Assembly: GCF_008831285.2 (NCBI RefSeq) | Contig: NC_045150.1 | Coordinates: 13,685,868-13,749,867 of the forward strand | Direction: 5' to 3' | DNA from: Nymphaea colorata | Taxonomy: Eukaryota; Streptophyta; Magnoliopsida; Nymphaeales; Nymphaeaceae | DNA: 64,000 bases | Shown here: one piece after another, positions 51,411 to 63,785 of the stretch | Layout of the letters: each line of letters begins with the position of its first letter | Numbering within the stretch: the first letter of the stretch is position 1 | The notes under the pieces: generated by a model | What the model saw: only the letters and a program-made list of their open reading frames with translations | What the model was told of the DNA's origin: nothing | The model's database searches: none | Made by a program: the position numbers and the translations under genes

Positions 51411-52274
51411 GATCACCTATAGTTGATCGAATGAGTTTTACATTTCATTTTGTTTGCACTGGTTGATTTAAGAAATTGAAATCGCAAGTTTGAATGAAAG
51501 GGATTGCGATTAAAGCGTCCATTTGATCCCTTATTGTTAATGCAACGAGTTAAACAAGTTGTTACGTTTATACTAAATGATTTGGGGATTGAAACAACAA
51601 GTTTGTATAAATATTAATGAGATTTAAGTCATTCATTTTCTCCCTTATAATTAATAAAGTGAGATCGACTTGTTGTTTCATTCATATTGATTGGCTTAGG
51701 GGATTAAAATCACAAATTTGGCTAACTACAAATGGTATTTAAGACTATCATTTGATCTTTTGTAGTGAATTCAAAGATTTAAACTTGTTATTTCTACATC
51801 AAACGATTTAAACGATTGAAATCAAAAGTTCGTTCGAATGCCAATGAGATTTAACCGTTCATTTACTCCAAATCCAATGAGTTAAACTTGTTCTTTGATA
51901 CTTATATTTAATCGAATGAGCATGACTTGTTGTTACATCTATATTTCGTTATTTAACGGGTGGATTTAAATCACAAGTCGATATGAACACAATTGTTGAA
52001 GCCACTCCTTTCATCATTTGAAATCCAACACATTAAACAAGTTATTCAATCCCTCACAGTTAATCCAACGAGTTTCAATCGTCCTTACATCTAGATTGAT
52101 TGATTAAAGGAATGGAAATCATAGGTTCACGTGAATAGGAATGAAACTTAAGCCACTTATTTCATCACTTATAGTAAATCCAACGAGTTAAACAGGTTAC
52201 ATTTATATTTAATGATTTAAGGGATTGAAATCATAAGTTTGTAAGACTGCGAATGAGATTTAAAACATTCATTT
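51411..52274 (+). repeat. Alpha/gamma hybrid module (864 bp)
   Basis: Alpha through p5 (ACTCCAAATCC), gamma from m6 (TATATTTCGTTATTTAACGGG). m8 begins CCCTCACAG, so the CTGCAG of true alphas is absent, and the palindrome reads GTTCACGTGAAT as in gamma. Confidence 0.88.
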
Positions 52275-52994
52275 GATCACCTAAAGTTAATCGAATGATT
52301 TAACATTTTATTGCATTTGTACCGATTGATTTAAGATATTGAAATCCCAAGTTTGAATGAATACGAATGAGAATTAAGCATTCATTTCATCCCTTATATT
52401 CAATGCAATGAGTTAAACATGTTGTTACGTCTATACTGAATGACTAAAGGGATTGAAACAACAAGTTCGCATAAATATAAACCAGATTTAAGTCATTCAT
52501 TTGCTTCCTTATAGTTAATCAAGTGGGACCAGGTTGTTGTCTCATTCACAATGATTGGCTTAGGGGATTAAAATCACAAATTTACGTGACTACAATTGGG
52601 TTTAATACATTTATTTGTTCTTTTGTAGTGAATTCAAAGATTTAAACTTGTTATTTCTATATCGAACGATTTAAATGATTGAAATCGTAAGTTCATTTGA
52701 ATGCTAGCGAGATTTAACCATTCATTTACTCCCTCATAGTTAGTCCAATGAGTTGAATTTGTTATTTGATACTTATAGAAAACCAAATGACTACAACTTG
52801 TTGTTACATCCATATTACGTGATTTAAGGGGTGGATTTAAATCACAAGTTCATATGAACGCAATTGTTTATGTCATTCATTTCATCACATGAAGTTAATC
52901 CAATGGGTTGAACATGTTCCATTTACATTTAATGATTTAAGGGATTGCAATCACAAGCTTGCAAGACTATGAATAAGATTTCGAACCTTCATTT
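52275..52994 (+). repeat. Beta module (720 bp)
   Basis: Full beta order. n2 has ACGTCTATACTGAATGAC, n6 has the GTTCATATGAAC palindrome, n7 has AAGCTTGC. No structural change seen. Confidence 0.9.
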
Positions 52995-53859
52995 GATCAC
53001 CTATGGTTGATCGAATGAGTTTCACATTTCATTTGGTTTGCATTGGCTGATTTAAGAAATTGACATCGCAAGTTTGAATGAAAGGTATTGCGATTAAAGC
53101 GTCCATTTGATCCATTATTGTTAATGCAACGAGTTAAACAAGTTGTTACGTTTATACTGAATGATTTTGGTAATTGAAACAATAAGTTCGTATAAATATT
53201 AATGAGATTTAAGTCATTCATTTGCTCCCTTATAGTTAATAAAGTGGGATCGACTTGTCATTTCATTCATATTGATTTGCTTAGGGGATTAAAATCACAA
53301 ATTTGCCTTACTACAAATGGGATTTAAGGCATTCATTTGATCTTTGGTAGTGAATTCAAAGATTTAAACTTGTCATTTCTACATCAAATGATTTAAACGA
53401 TTGAAATCAAAAGTTCGTTCGAATGCCAATGAGATTTAACCGTTCATTTACTCCAAATCCAATGAGTTGAACTTGTTCTTTGATACTTATAGTTAATAGA
53501 ATGAGTATGACTTGTTGTTACATCTATATTACGTTATTTAAGGGGTAAATTTAAATCACAAGTCGATATGAACACAATTGTTGAAGCCATTCCTTTCATC
53601 ATTTGAAATCCAACACATTAAACATGTTTTCCGATCCCCTGCAGTTAATCCAACGAGTTTCAATCATCCTTACATCCACTTTGATAGATTAAAGGAATGG
53701 AAATCATAGGTTCACGTGAACAGGAATGCAACTTAAGCCATTCATTTCATCACTTATAGCAAATCCAACGAGTTAAACAGGTTACATTCATTTTTAATGA
53801 TTTTAGGGATTGAAATCATAAGTTTGTAAGACTGCGAATGAGATTTAAAACATTCAATT
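52995..53859 (+). repeat. Alpha module, standard (865 bp)
   Basis: One of only two full alphas without a gamma tail in the right third of the window. m6 reads ATATTACGTTATTTAAGGGG, m8 carries CTGCAG and the intact GTTCACGTGAAC palindrome. Confidence 0.9.
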
Positions 53860-55608
53860 GATCACCTACAGTTAATCGAATGACTTTAACATTTTATTGC
53901 ATTTATACTGATTGATTTAAGAAATTGAAATCCCAAGTTCGAATGAATACGAATGAGATTTAAGAATTTATTTCATCCCTTATATTCAATGCAGTGAGTT
54001 AAACATGTTGTTACGTTTATACTAAATGAATAAAGGGATTGAAACAACAAGTTCGTATAAATATAAATGAGAATTAAGTCATTCATTTGCTCTCTTATAG
54101 TTAATCAAGTCGGACCAGCTTCTTTTTTCATTCACATTGATTGGCTAAGGGGATTAAAATCACAAATTTATGTAACTACAAATGGGATTTAAGGCATTCA
54201 TTTGATCTTTTTTACATAATTCAAAGATTTAAACTTGTTATTTCTATATCGAATGATTTAAATGATTGAAATCATAAGTTCGTTCGAATGCCAATGAGAT
54301 TTAACCGATAATTTACTACTCTCTTAGAGTAAATCCAATGAGTTGAACTTGTTCTTTGACACTTATAGTTAATCGAATGAGTATGACTTGTTGTTACATC
54401 TATATTTCGTTATTTAACCGGTGGATTTAAATCCCAAGTCGATATGAACACAATTGTTGAAGCCAATCCTTTCATCATTTGAAATCCAAAACATTAAACA
54501 AGTTATTTGATCCCTCACAGTTAATCCAACGAGTTTCAATCGTCCTTACATCTACATTGATTGATTAAAGGAATGGAAATCATAGGTTCATGTGTACAGG
54601 AATGGAACTTAAGCCATTTATTTCATCACTTATAGCAAATCCAACGAGTTAAACTTGTTACATTTATATTTAATGATTTAAGGGATTGAAATCATAAGTT
54701 TGTAAGACTGCGAAGGAGATTTAAAACATTCATTGGATCACCTACAGTTAATCGAATGATTTTAACATTTTATTGCATTTGTATTGATTGATTTAAGAAA
54801 TTGAAATCACAAGTGTGAATGAATACGAATGAGATTTAAGCATTCATTTCATCCCTTATATTCAATGCAATGAGTTAAACATGTTGTTACGTTTATACTG
54901 AATGAATGAAGGGATTGAAACAACAAGTTCACATAAATATAAATAAGATTTAAGTCATTCATTTGCTCTCTTATTGTTAATCAAGTGGGACCAGCTTGTT
55001 TTTTCATTCACATTGATTGGCTAAGGGGATTAAAATCACAAATTTATGTAACTACAAATGGGATTTAAGGCATTCATTTGATCTTTTTTACATAATTCAA
55101 AGATTTAAACTTGTTATTTCTATATCGAATGATTTAAACGATTGAAATCATAAGTTCGTTCAAATGCCAATGAGATTTAATCGTTAATTTACTCCCTTAG
55201 AGTAAATCCAATGAGTTGAACTTGTTCTTTGACACTTATAGTTAATCGAATGAGTATGACTTGTTGTTGCATCTATATTTCGTTATTTAACGGGTGGATT
55301 TAAATCACAAGTCGATATGAAGACAATTGTTGAAGCCAATCCTTTCATCATTTGAAATTCAACACATTAAACAAGTTATTCGATCACTCATAGTTAATCC
55401 AACGAGTTTCAATCGTCCTTACATCTACATTGATTGATTAAATGAATGGAAATCATTGGTTCACGTGAATAGGAATGAAACTTAAACCATTTATTTCATC
55501 ACTTATAGCAAATCCAACGAGTTAAACTGGTTACATTTATATTTAATGATTTAAGGGATTGAAATCATAAGTTTTTAAGACTGCGAATGAGAGTTAAAAC
55601 ATTCATTT
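53860..55608 (+). repeat. Two gamma modules in direct tandem (876 + 873 bp)
   Basis: Gamma 53860-54735 is followed at once by gamma 54736-55608, with no beta or alpha between. Both carry CTTAGAGT in p5 and TTTTTTACATAATTC in monomer 4; the ACATAATTC variant is private to this pair, so one is a local duplicate of the other. The first has a 3-base insertion (TTACTACTCTC). Confidence 0.89.
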
Positions 55609-56541
55609 GATCACCTACAGTTAATCGAATGCTTTTAACATTTTATTGCATTTGTACTGATTGATTTAAAAAATTGAAATCCCAAGTTTGAATGAATACG
55701 AATGAGATTTAAGCATTCATTTCATCCCTTATATTCAATGCAATGAGTTAAACATTTTGTTACGTTTATACTGAATGAATAAAGGGATTGAAACAACAAG
55801 TTCGCATAAATATGAACCAGATTTAAGTCATTCATTTGCTTCCTTATAGTTAATCAATTGCGATCAGCTTGTTGTCTCATTCACATTGATTGGCTTAGGG
55901 GATTAAAATCACAAATTTACCTGACTACAATTGGGTTTAATACATTCATTTGATCTTTTGTAGTGAATTCAAAGATTTAAACTTGTTATTTCTATATCGA
56001 ACTATTTAAATGATTGAAATCGTAAGTTCATTAGAACGCCAATAAGATTTAACCGTTCATGTACTCTCTCATAATTAGTCCACTGAGTTGAATTTGTTAC
56101 ATCCACATTACGTGATTTAAGGGGTGGATTTAAATCACAAGTTCATATGAACGCAATTGTTTAAGTCATTCATTTCATCACATGAAGTTAATCCAATTGT
56201 TACATCTATATTTCGTTTTTTAATGGGTGGATTTAAATCACAAGTCGATATGAACTCAATTGTTGAAGCCATTCCTTTCATCATTTGAAATCCAACACAT
56301 TAAACAAGTTATTCGATCCCTCACAGTTAATCAAACGAGTTTTAATCGTCCTTACATCTACATTGATTGATTAAAGGAATGGAAATCATAGGTTCACGTG
56401 AATAGGAATGGAACTTAAGCCATTTATTTCATCACTTATAGCAAATTCAACGATTTAAACAGGTTACATTTATATTTAATGATTTAAGGGATTGAAATCA
56501 TAAGTTTGTAAGACCGAGAATGAGATTTAAAACATTCATTT
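55609..56541 (+). repeat. Beta/gamma chimera (933 bp)
   Basis: Beta to p5, then a 42-bp deletion at about 56096 between two TTGTTA copies (AATTTGTTACATCC). Beta resumes to the start of n7, and at about 56196 AAGTTAATCCA joins ATTGTTACATCTAT of a gamma sixth monomer. The remainder is gamma p7-m9. Two junctions lie within about 100 bp. Confidence 0.88.
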
Positions 56542-57258
56542 GATCACCTACAGTTAATCGAATGATTTTAACATTTTATTGCATTTGTATTGATTGATTT
56601 AAAAAATTGAAATCCCAAGTTTGAATGAATACGAATGAGATTTAAGCATTCATTTCATCTCTTATATTCGATGCAATGAGTTAAACATTTTGTTACGTTT
56701 ATACTGAATGAATAAAGGGATTGAAACAACAAGTTCACATAAATATGAACCAGATTTAAGTCATTCATTTGCTTTCTTATAGTTAATCAAGTGCGATCAG
56801 CTTGTTGTCTCATTCACATTGATTGGCTTAGGGGATTAAAATCACAAATTTACGTGACTACAATTGGGTTTAATACATTCATTTGATCTTTTGTAGTTCA
56901 AAGATTTAAACTTGTTATTTCTATATCGAATGATTTAAATGATTGAAATCGTAAGTTCGTTTGAACGCCAGTGAGATTTAAGCGTTCATTTACTCCCTCA
57001 TAGTTACTCCAATGAGTTGAATTTGTTATTTGATACTTATAGAAAACCGAATGACTACAACTTGTTGTTACATCCATATTACGTGATTTAAGGGGTGGAT
57101 TTAAATCACAAGTTCATATGAACGCAATTGTTTAAGCCGTTCATTTCATCACGTGAAGTTAATCCAATGGGTTGAACATGTTCCATTTACATTTAAAGAT
57201 TTTAGGGATTGCAATCACAAGCTTACAAGACTATGAATAAGATTTCGAACCTTCATTT
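56542..57258 (+). repeat. Beta module (717 bp)
   Basis: Full beta order. n4 lacks four bases (TTTTGTAGTTCAAAG), which destroys its GAATTC. n4 also has AAGCGTTC where most betas have AACCGTTC. Confidence 0.89.
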
Positions 57259-58123
57259 GATCACCTATAGTTGATCGAATGAGTTTCGCATTTCATTTTG
57301 TTTGCATTGGCTGATTTAAGAAATTGAAATCGCAAGTTTGAATGAAAGGGATTGCGATTAAAGCGTCCATTTGATCCCTTTTTGTTAATGCAACGAGTTA
57401 AACAAGTTGTTACGTTTATACTGAATGATATTGGGGATTGAAACAACAAGTTCGTATAAATATTAATGAAATTTAAGTCATTCATTTGCTCCCTTATAGT
57501 TAATAAAGTGGAATCGACTTGTTGTTTCATTCATATTGATTGGCTTAGGGAATTAAAATCACAAATTTGCCTAACTACAATTGGGATTTAAGACATTCAT
57601 TTGATCTTTTGTAGTGAATTCAAAGATTTAAACTTGTTATTTCTACATCAAACGATTTAAACGATTGAAATCAAAAGTTTGTTCGAATGCCAATGAGATT
57701 TAACCGTTCATTTACTCCAAATCCAATGAGTTGAACTTGTTCTTTGATACTTATAGTTAATCGAATGAGTATGACTTGTTGTTACATCTATATTTCGTTA
57801 TTTAACGGGTGGATTTAAATCACAAGTCGATATGAACACAATTGTTGAAGTCATTCCTTTCATCATTTGAAATCCAACACATTAAACAAGTTATTCGATC
57901 CCTCACAGTTAATCCAACGAGTTTCAATCGTCCTTACATCTACATTGATTGATTAAAGGAATGGAAATCATAGGTTCACGTGAACAGGAATGCAACTTAA
58001 GCCATTCATTACATTAATTATAGCAAATCCAACGAGTTAAACAGGTTACATTTATATTTAATGACTTAAGGGATTGAAATCATAAGTTTGTAAGACTGCG
58101 AATGAGATTTAAAACGTTCAACT
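57259..58123 (+). repeat. Alpha/gamma hybrid module (865 bp)
   Basis: Alpha to p5, gamma in m6-p7 (TATATTTCG, CCCTCACAG), then GTTCACGTGAACAGGAATGC in m8, which is the alpha form again. This module therefore has at least two switches. Confidence 0.88.
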
Positions 58124-58996
58124 GATAAACTACAGTTAATCAAATGATTTTAACATTTTATTTCTTTTGTACTGATTGATTTAAGAAATTGAAATCACAA
58201 GTTTAAATGAATAGAAATGAAATTTAAGCATTCATTTCATCCCTTATAGTCGATGCAATGAGTTAAACATGTTGTTACGTTTATACTGAATGAGTAAAGG
58301 AATTGAAACAACAAGTTCGTATAAATATAAATGAGATTTAAGTCATTCATTTGCTCTCTTATAGTTAATCAAGTGGGACCAGCTTGTTGTTTCATTCACA
58401 TTGATTGGCTAAGGGGATTAAAATCACAAATTTACGTAACTACAAATGGGATTTAAGGCATTCATTTGATCTTTTTTACAGAATTTAAAGATTTAAACTT
58501 GTTATTTCTACATCGAATGATTAAAACGATTGAAATCGTAAGTTCGTTCGAATGCCAATGAGATTTAACCGTTAATTTACTCCCTTAGAGTAAATCCAAT
58601 GAGTTGAACTTGTTCTTTGATACTTATAGTTAGACGAATGAGTATGACTTGTCGTTACATCTATATTTCGTTATTTAACGGGTGGATTTAAATCACAAGT
58701 CGATATGAACACAATTGTTGAAGTCAATCCTTTCATCATTTGAAATCCAACACATTAAACAAGTTATTTGATCCCTCAGAGTTAATCCAACGAGTTTCAA
58801 TTGTCCTTACATCTACATTGATTCATTAAAGGAATGGAAATCATAGGTTTACGTGAACAAGAATAGAACTTAAGCCATTTATTTCATCATTTATAGCAAA
58901 TCCTACGAGTTAAACTGGCTACATTTATATTTAATGATTTAAGGGATTGAAATCATAAGTTTGTAAGACTGCGAATGAGATTTAAAACATTCATTT
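58124..58996 (+). repeat. Gamma module (873 bp)
   Basis: The start motif has decayed to GATAAACTACAG. Monomer 2 reads TTATAGTCGATGC; CTTAGAGT is present in p5. Length is exactly the gamma standard. Confidence 0.89.
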
Positions 58997-59852
58997 GATC
59001 ACCTACAGTTAATCGAATGATTTTAACATTTTATTGCATTTGTACTGATTGATTTAAGAAATTGAAATCCCAAGTTTGAATGAATACGAATGAGATTTAA
59101 ACATTCATTTCATCCCTTATATTCAATGCAATGAGTTAAACATGTTGTTACGTTTATACTGAATGAATAAAGGGATTGAAACAACAAGTTCGCATAAATA
59201 TGAACCAGATTTAGGTCATTCATTTCCTTCCTTATAGTTAATCAAGTGGGACCAGCTTGTTGTCTCATTCACATTGATTGGCTAAGGGGATTAAAATCAC
59301 AAATTTACGTAACTACAAATGGGATTTAAGGCATTCATTTGATCTTTTTTACAGAATTCAAAGATTTAAACTAGTTATTTCTACATCAAACGATTGAAAT
59401 CAAAAGTTTGTTCGAATGCCAATGAGATTTAACCGTTCATTTACTCCAAATCCAATGAGTTGAACTTCTTCTCTGATACTTATAGTTAATCGAATGAGTA
59501 TGACTTGTTGTTATATCTATATTTCGTTATTTAACGGGTGGATTTAAATCACAAGTCGATATGAACACAATTGTTGAAGCCAATCCTTTCATCATTTGAA
59601 ATCCAACACATTAAACAAGTTATTCGATCCCTCACAGTTAATCCAACGAGTTTCAATCGTCCTTACATCTACATTGATTGATTAAAGGAATGGAAATCAT
59701 AGGTTCACGTGAACAGGAATGCAACTTAAGCCGTTTATTTCATCACTTATAGCAAATCCAACGAGTTAAGGTGGTTACATTTATATTTAATGATTTCAGA
59801 GATTGAAATCATAAGTTTGTAAGACTCCGAATGAAATTTAAAACATTCATTT
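58997..59852 (+). repeat. Mosaic module beta/gamma/alpha/gamma/alpha (856 bp)
   Basis: n1-n2 are beta (TTATATTCAATGC). From about 59280 it is gamma (GGCTAAGG, TTTTTTACAG), from about 59385 alpha (CATCAAACGATTGAAATC, ACTCCAAATCC). From m6 it is gamma (TATATTTCG, CCAATCC), and m8 has the alpha GTTCACGTGAACAGG. The 9-bp deletion in m4 equals the one near 7730. Confidence 0.87.
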
Positions 59853-60573
59853 GATCACCTACAGTTAATCGAATGATTTTAACATTTTATTGCATTTGTA
59901 CTGATTGATTTAAGAAACTAAAATCCCAAGTTTGAATGAATACGAATGAGATTTAAGCATTCATTTCATCCCTTATATTCAATGCAATGAGTTAAACATG
60001 TTGTTACGTCTATACTGAATGAGTAAATGGATTGAAACAACAAATTCGCATAAATATGAACCAGATTTAAGTCATTCATTTGCTTCCTTATAGTTAATCA
60101 AGTGGGACCAGCTTGTTGTCTCATTCACATTGATTGGCTTAGGGGATTAAAATCACAAATTTACGTGACTACAATTGGGTTTAATACATTCATTTGATCT
60201 TTTGTAGTGAATTGAAAGATTTAAACTTGTTATTTCTATATCGAACGATTTAAATGATTGAAATCGTAAGTTTATTTGAACGCTAGTAAGATTTAACCGT
60301 TCATGTACTCTATCATAGTTGGTCCAATGAGTTGAATTTGTTATTTGATACTTATAGAAAACCGAATGACTACGACTTGTTGTTACATCCATATTACGAG
60401 ATTTAAGGGGTGGATTTAAATCACACGTTCATATGAACACAATTATTTAAGCCATTCATTTCATCACATGAAGTTAATCCAACGGGTTGAACATGTTCCA
60501 TTTACATTTAATGATTTAAGGGATTGCAATCACAAGCTTACAAGACTATAAATAAGATTTCGAACCTTCATTA
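59853..60573 (+). repeat. Beta module (721 bp)
   Basis: Standard length. n4 lost GAATTC (GAATTGAAAG). n2 has ACGTCTATACTGAATGAG, shared with the betas at 49147 and 61439. Confidence 0.89.
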
Positions 60574-61438
60574 GATCACCTATAGTTGATCGAATGAGTT
60601 TCACATTTCATTTTGTTTGCACTGGTTGATTTAAGAAATTGAAATCGCAAGTTTGAATGAAAGGGATTGCGATTAAAGCGTCCATTTAATCCCTTTTTGT
60701 TAATCCAACGAGTTAAACAAGTTGTTACGTTTATACTGAATGATTTTGGGGATTGAAACAACAAGTTCGTATAAATATTAATGACATTTAAGTCATTCAT
60801 TTGCTCCCTTATAGTTAATAAAGTGGGATCGACTTGTCGTTTCATTCATATTGATTGGCTTAGGGGATTAAAATCACAAATTTGCCTAACTACAAATGGG
60901 ATTTAAGATATTCATTTGATCTTTTGTAGTGAATTCAAAGATTTAAACTTGTTATTTCTACATCAAATGATTTAAACGATTGAAATCAAAAGTTCGTTCG
61001 AATGCCAATGAGATTTAACCGTTCATTTACTCAAAATCCAATGAGTTGAACTTGTTCTCTGATACTTATAGTTAATCGAATGAGTATGACTTGTTGTTAC
61101 ATCTATATTTCGTTATTTAACAGGTGGATTTAAATCGCAAGTCGATATGAACACAATTGGTGAAGCCAATCCTTTCATCATTTGAAACCCAACACATTAA
61201 ACAAGTTATTCGATCCCTCACAGTTAATCCAACGAGTTTCAATCGTCCTTACATCTACATTGATTGATTAAAGGAATAGAAATCATAGGTTCACGTGAAT
61301 AGGTGTGGAACTTAAGCCATTTATTTTATCACTTATAGCAAATCCAACGAGTTAAACTGGTTACATTTATATTTAATGATTTAAGGGATTGAAATCATAA
61401 GTTTGTAAGACTGCGAATGAGATTTAAAACATTCATTT
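60574..61438 (+). repeat. Alpha/gamma hybrid module (865 bp)
   Basis: Alpha to p5 (ACTCAAAATCC), gamma from m6 (TATATTTCG, AACAGGTGG, CCCTCACAG). The start motif follows TTAGATCACC rather than TTTGATCACC. Confidence 0.88.
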
Positions 61439-61933
61439 GATCACCTACAGTTAATCGAATGATTTTAACATTTTATTGCATTTGTACCGATTGATTTAAG
61501 AAATTAAAATCCCAAGTTTGAATGAATACGAATGAGAATTAAGCATTGATTTCATCCCTTTTATTCAATGCAATGAGTTAAACATGTTGTTACGTCTATA
61601 CTGAATGAGTAAAGGGATTGAAATCGTAAGTTCATTTGAACGCCAGTGAGATTTAAACGTTCATTTACTCCCTCATAGTTAGTCGAATGAGTTAAATTTG
61701 TTATTTGATACTTTTAGAAAACCGAATGACTACAACTTGTTGTTACATCCATATTACGTGATTTAAGGGGTGGATTTAAATCACAAGTTCATACGAACGC
61801 AATTGTTTAAGCCATTCATTTCATCACATGAAGTTAATCCAATGGGTTGAACATGTTCCATTTACATTTAATGATTTAAGGGATTGCAATTACAAGCTTA
61901 CAAGACTATGAATAAGATTTCGAAACTTCATTT
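61439..61933 (+). repeat. Beta module lacking two monomers (495 bp)
   Basis: At 61616-61623 n2 (AAAGGGATTGAAA) joins n4 (TCGTAAGTTC) through shared GATTGAAA. About 226 bp, two monomers, is missing compared with a full beta. The module then runs normally to its end. Confidence 0.89.
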
Positions 61934-62798
61934 GATCATCTATAGTTGATCGAATGAGTTTCACATTTCATTTTGTTTGCACTGGTTGATTTAAGAAATT
62001 GAAATCGCAAGTTTGAATGAAAGGGATTGCGATTAAAGCGTCCATTTCATCCCTCATTGTTAGTGCAACGAGTTAAACAAGTTGTTACGTTTATACTGAA
62101 TGATTTTGGGGATTGAAACAACAAGTTCGTATAAATATTAATGAGATTTAAGTCATTCATTTGCTCCCTTATAGTTAATAAAGTGGGATCGACTTGTCGT
62201 TTCATTCATATTGATTGGCTTAGGGGATTAAAATCACAAATTTGCCTAACTACAAATGGGATTTAAGACATTCATTTGATCTTTTGTAGTGAATTCAAAG
62301 ATTTTAACTTGTTATTTCTACATCAAACAATTTAAACGATTGAAATGAAAAGTTCGTTCGAATGCCAATGAGATTTAGCCGTTCATTTACTCCAAATCCA
62401 ATGAGTTAAACTTGTTCTTTGATACTTATAGTTAATCGAATGAGTATGACTTGTTGTTACATCTATATTATGTTATTCAAGGGGTAAATTTAAATTACAA
62501 GTCGATATGAACACAATTGTTGAAGTCATTCCTTTCATCATTTGAAATCCAACACATTAAGCATGTTATTCGATCCCCTGCAGTTAATCCAACGAGTTTC
62601 AATCATCCTTACATCCACTTTGATGGATTAAAGGAATGGAAATCATAGGTTCACGTGAACAGGAATGCAACTTAAGCCATTCATTTCATCATTTATAGCA
62701 AATCCAACGAGTTAAACAGGTTACATTTGTATTTAATGATTTAAGGGATTGAAATCATAAGTTTGTAAGACTGCGAATGAGATTTAAAACCTTCAATT
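61934..62798 (+). repeat. Alpha module, standard (865 bp)
   Basis: All alpha markers are present including CTGCAG and GTTCACGTGAAC. Apart from the alpha at 52995, this is the only full alpha in the right third without a gamma tail. Confidence 0.9.
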
Positions 62799-62913
62799 GA
62801 TCACCTACAGTTAATCGAATGATTTTAACATTTTATTGCATTTGTACTGTTTGATTTAAGAAATTGAAATCCCAAGTTTGAATGAATACGAATGAGATTT
62901 AAAACCTTCAATT
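62799..62913 (+). repeat. Solitary fused monomer (115 bp)
   Basis: It begins as a first monomer of beta or gamma (GATCACCTACAG, CTGTTTGATTTAAG). It ends with the last bases of m9 (AAAACCTTCAATT) and is followed by another first monomer. It looks like a one-monomer insertion from unequal exchange between neighbouring first monomers. Confidence 0.88.
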
Positions 62914-63785
62914 GATCACCTACAGTTAATCGAATGATTTTAACATTTCATTGCATTTGTACTGATTGATTTAAGAAATTGAAATCCCAAGTTTGAATGA
63001 ATACGAATGAGATTTAAGCATTCATTTCATCCCTTATAGTCAATGCAATGAGTTAAACATGTTGTCACGTTTATACTGAATGAGTAAAGGGATTGAAACA
63101 ACAAGTTCGTATACATATAAATGAGATTTAAGTAATTCATTTGCTCTCTTATAGTTGATCAAGTGGGACCAGCTTGTTGTTTCATTCACATTGATTGGCT
63201 AAGTGGATTAAAATCACAAATTTACGTAACTACAAATGGGATTTAAGGCATTCATTTGATCTTTTTTACAGAATTCAAAGATTTAAACTTGTTATTTCTA
63301 CATCGAATTATTTAAACGATTGAAATCATAAGTTCGTTCGAATGCCAATGAGATTTAACCGCTAATTTACTCCCTTAGAGTAAATCCAATGAGTTGAACT
63401 TGTTCTTTGATACTTATAGTTAATCGAATGAGTATGACTTGTTGTTACATCTATATTTCGTTATTTAACGGGTGGATTTAAATCAAAAGTCGATATGAAC
63501 ACAATTGTTGAAGTCAATCCTTTCATCATTTGAAATCCAACACATTAACAAGTTATTCGATCCCTCACAGTTAATCCAACGAGTTTCAATCGTCCTTACA
63601 TCTACATTGATTGATTAAAGGAATGGAAATCATATGTTCACGTGAATAGGAATGGAACTTAAGCCATTTATTTCGTCACTTATAGCAAATCCAACGAGTT
63701 AAAATGGTTATATTTATATTTAATGATTTAAGGGATTGAAATCATAAATTTGTAAAACTGCGAATGAGGTTTAAAACATTCATTT
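62914..63785 (+). repeat. Gamma module (872 bp)
   Basis: Full gamma layout: TTATAGTCAATGC, GCTCTCTTATAG, TTTTTTACAG, CTTAGAGT. One base is missing in p7 (ACATTAACAAG). Confidence 0.9.

Noticed and set aside
4984-60845. A conserved minus-strand reading frame of about 89 codons at the start of most alpha modules (for example 8920-9189, 13678-13947, 60576-60845)
   Set aside because: It is conserved because the DNA is. It crosses three monomers whose lengths are not multiples of three, has no recognisable domain, is broken in several copies by indels that do not respect the frame (15262, 20009, 28703, 49868), and differences do not favour silent sites. I see no promoter or polyadenylation context.
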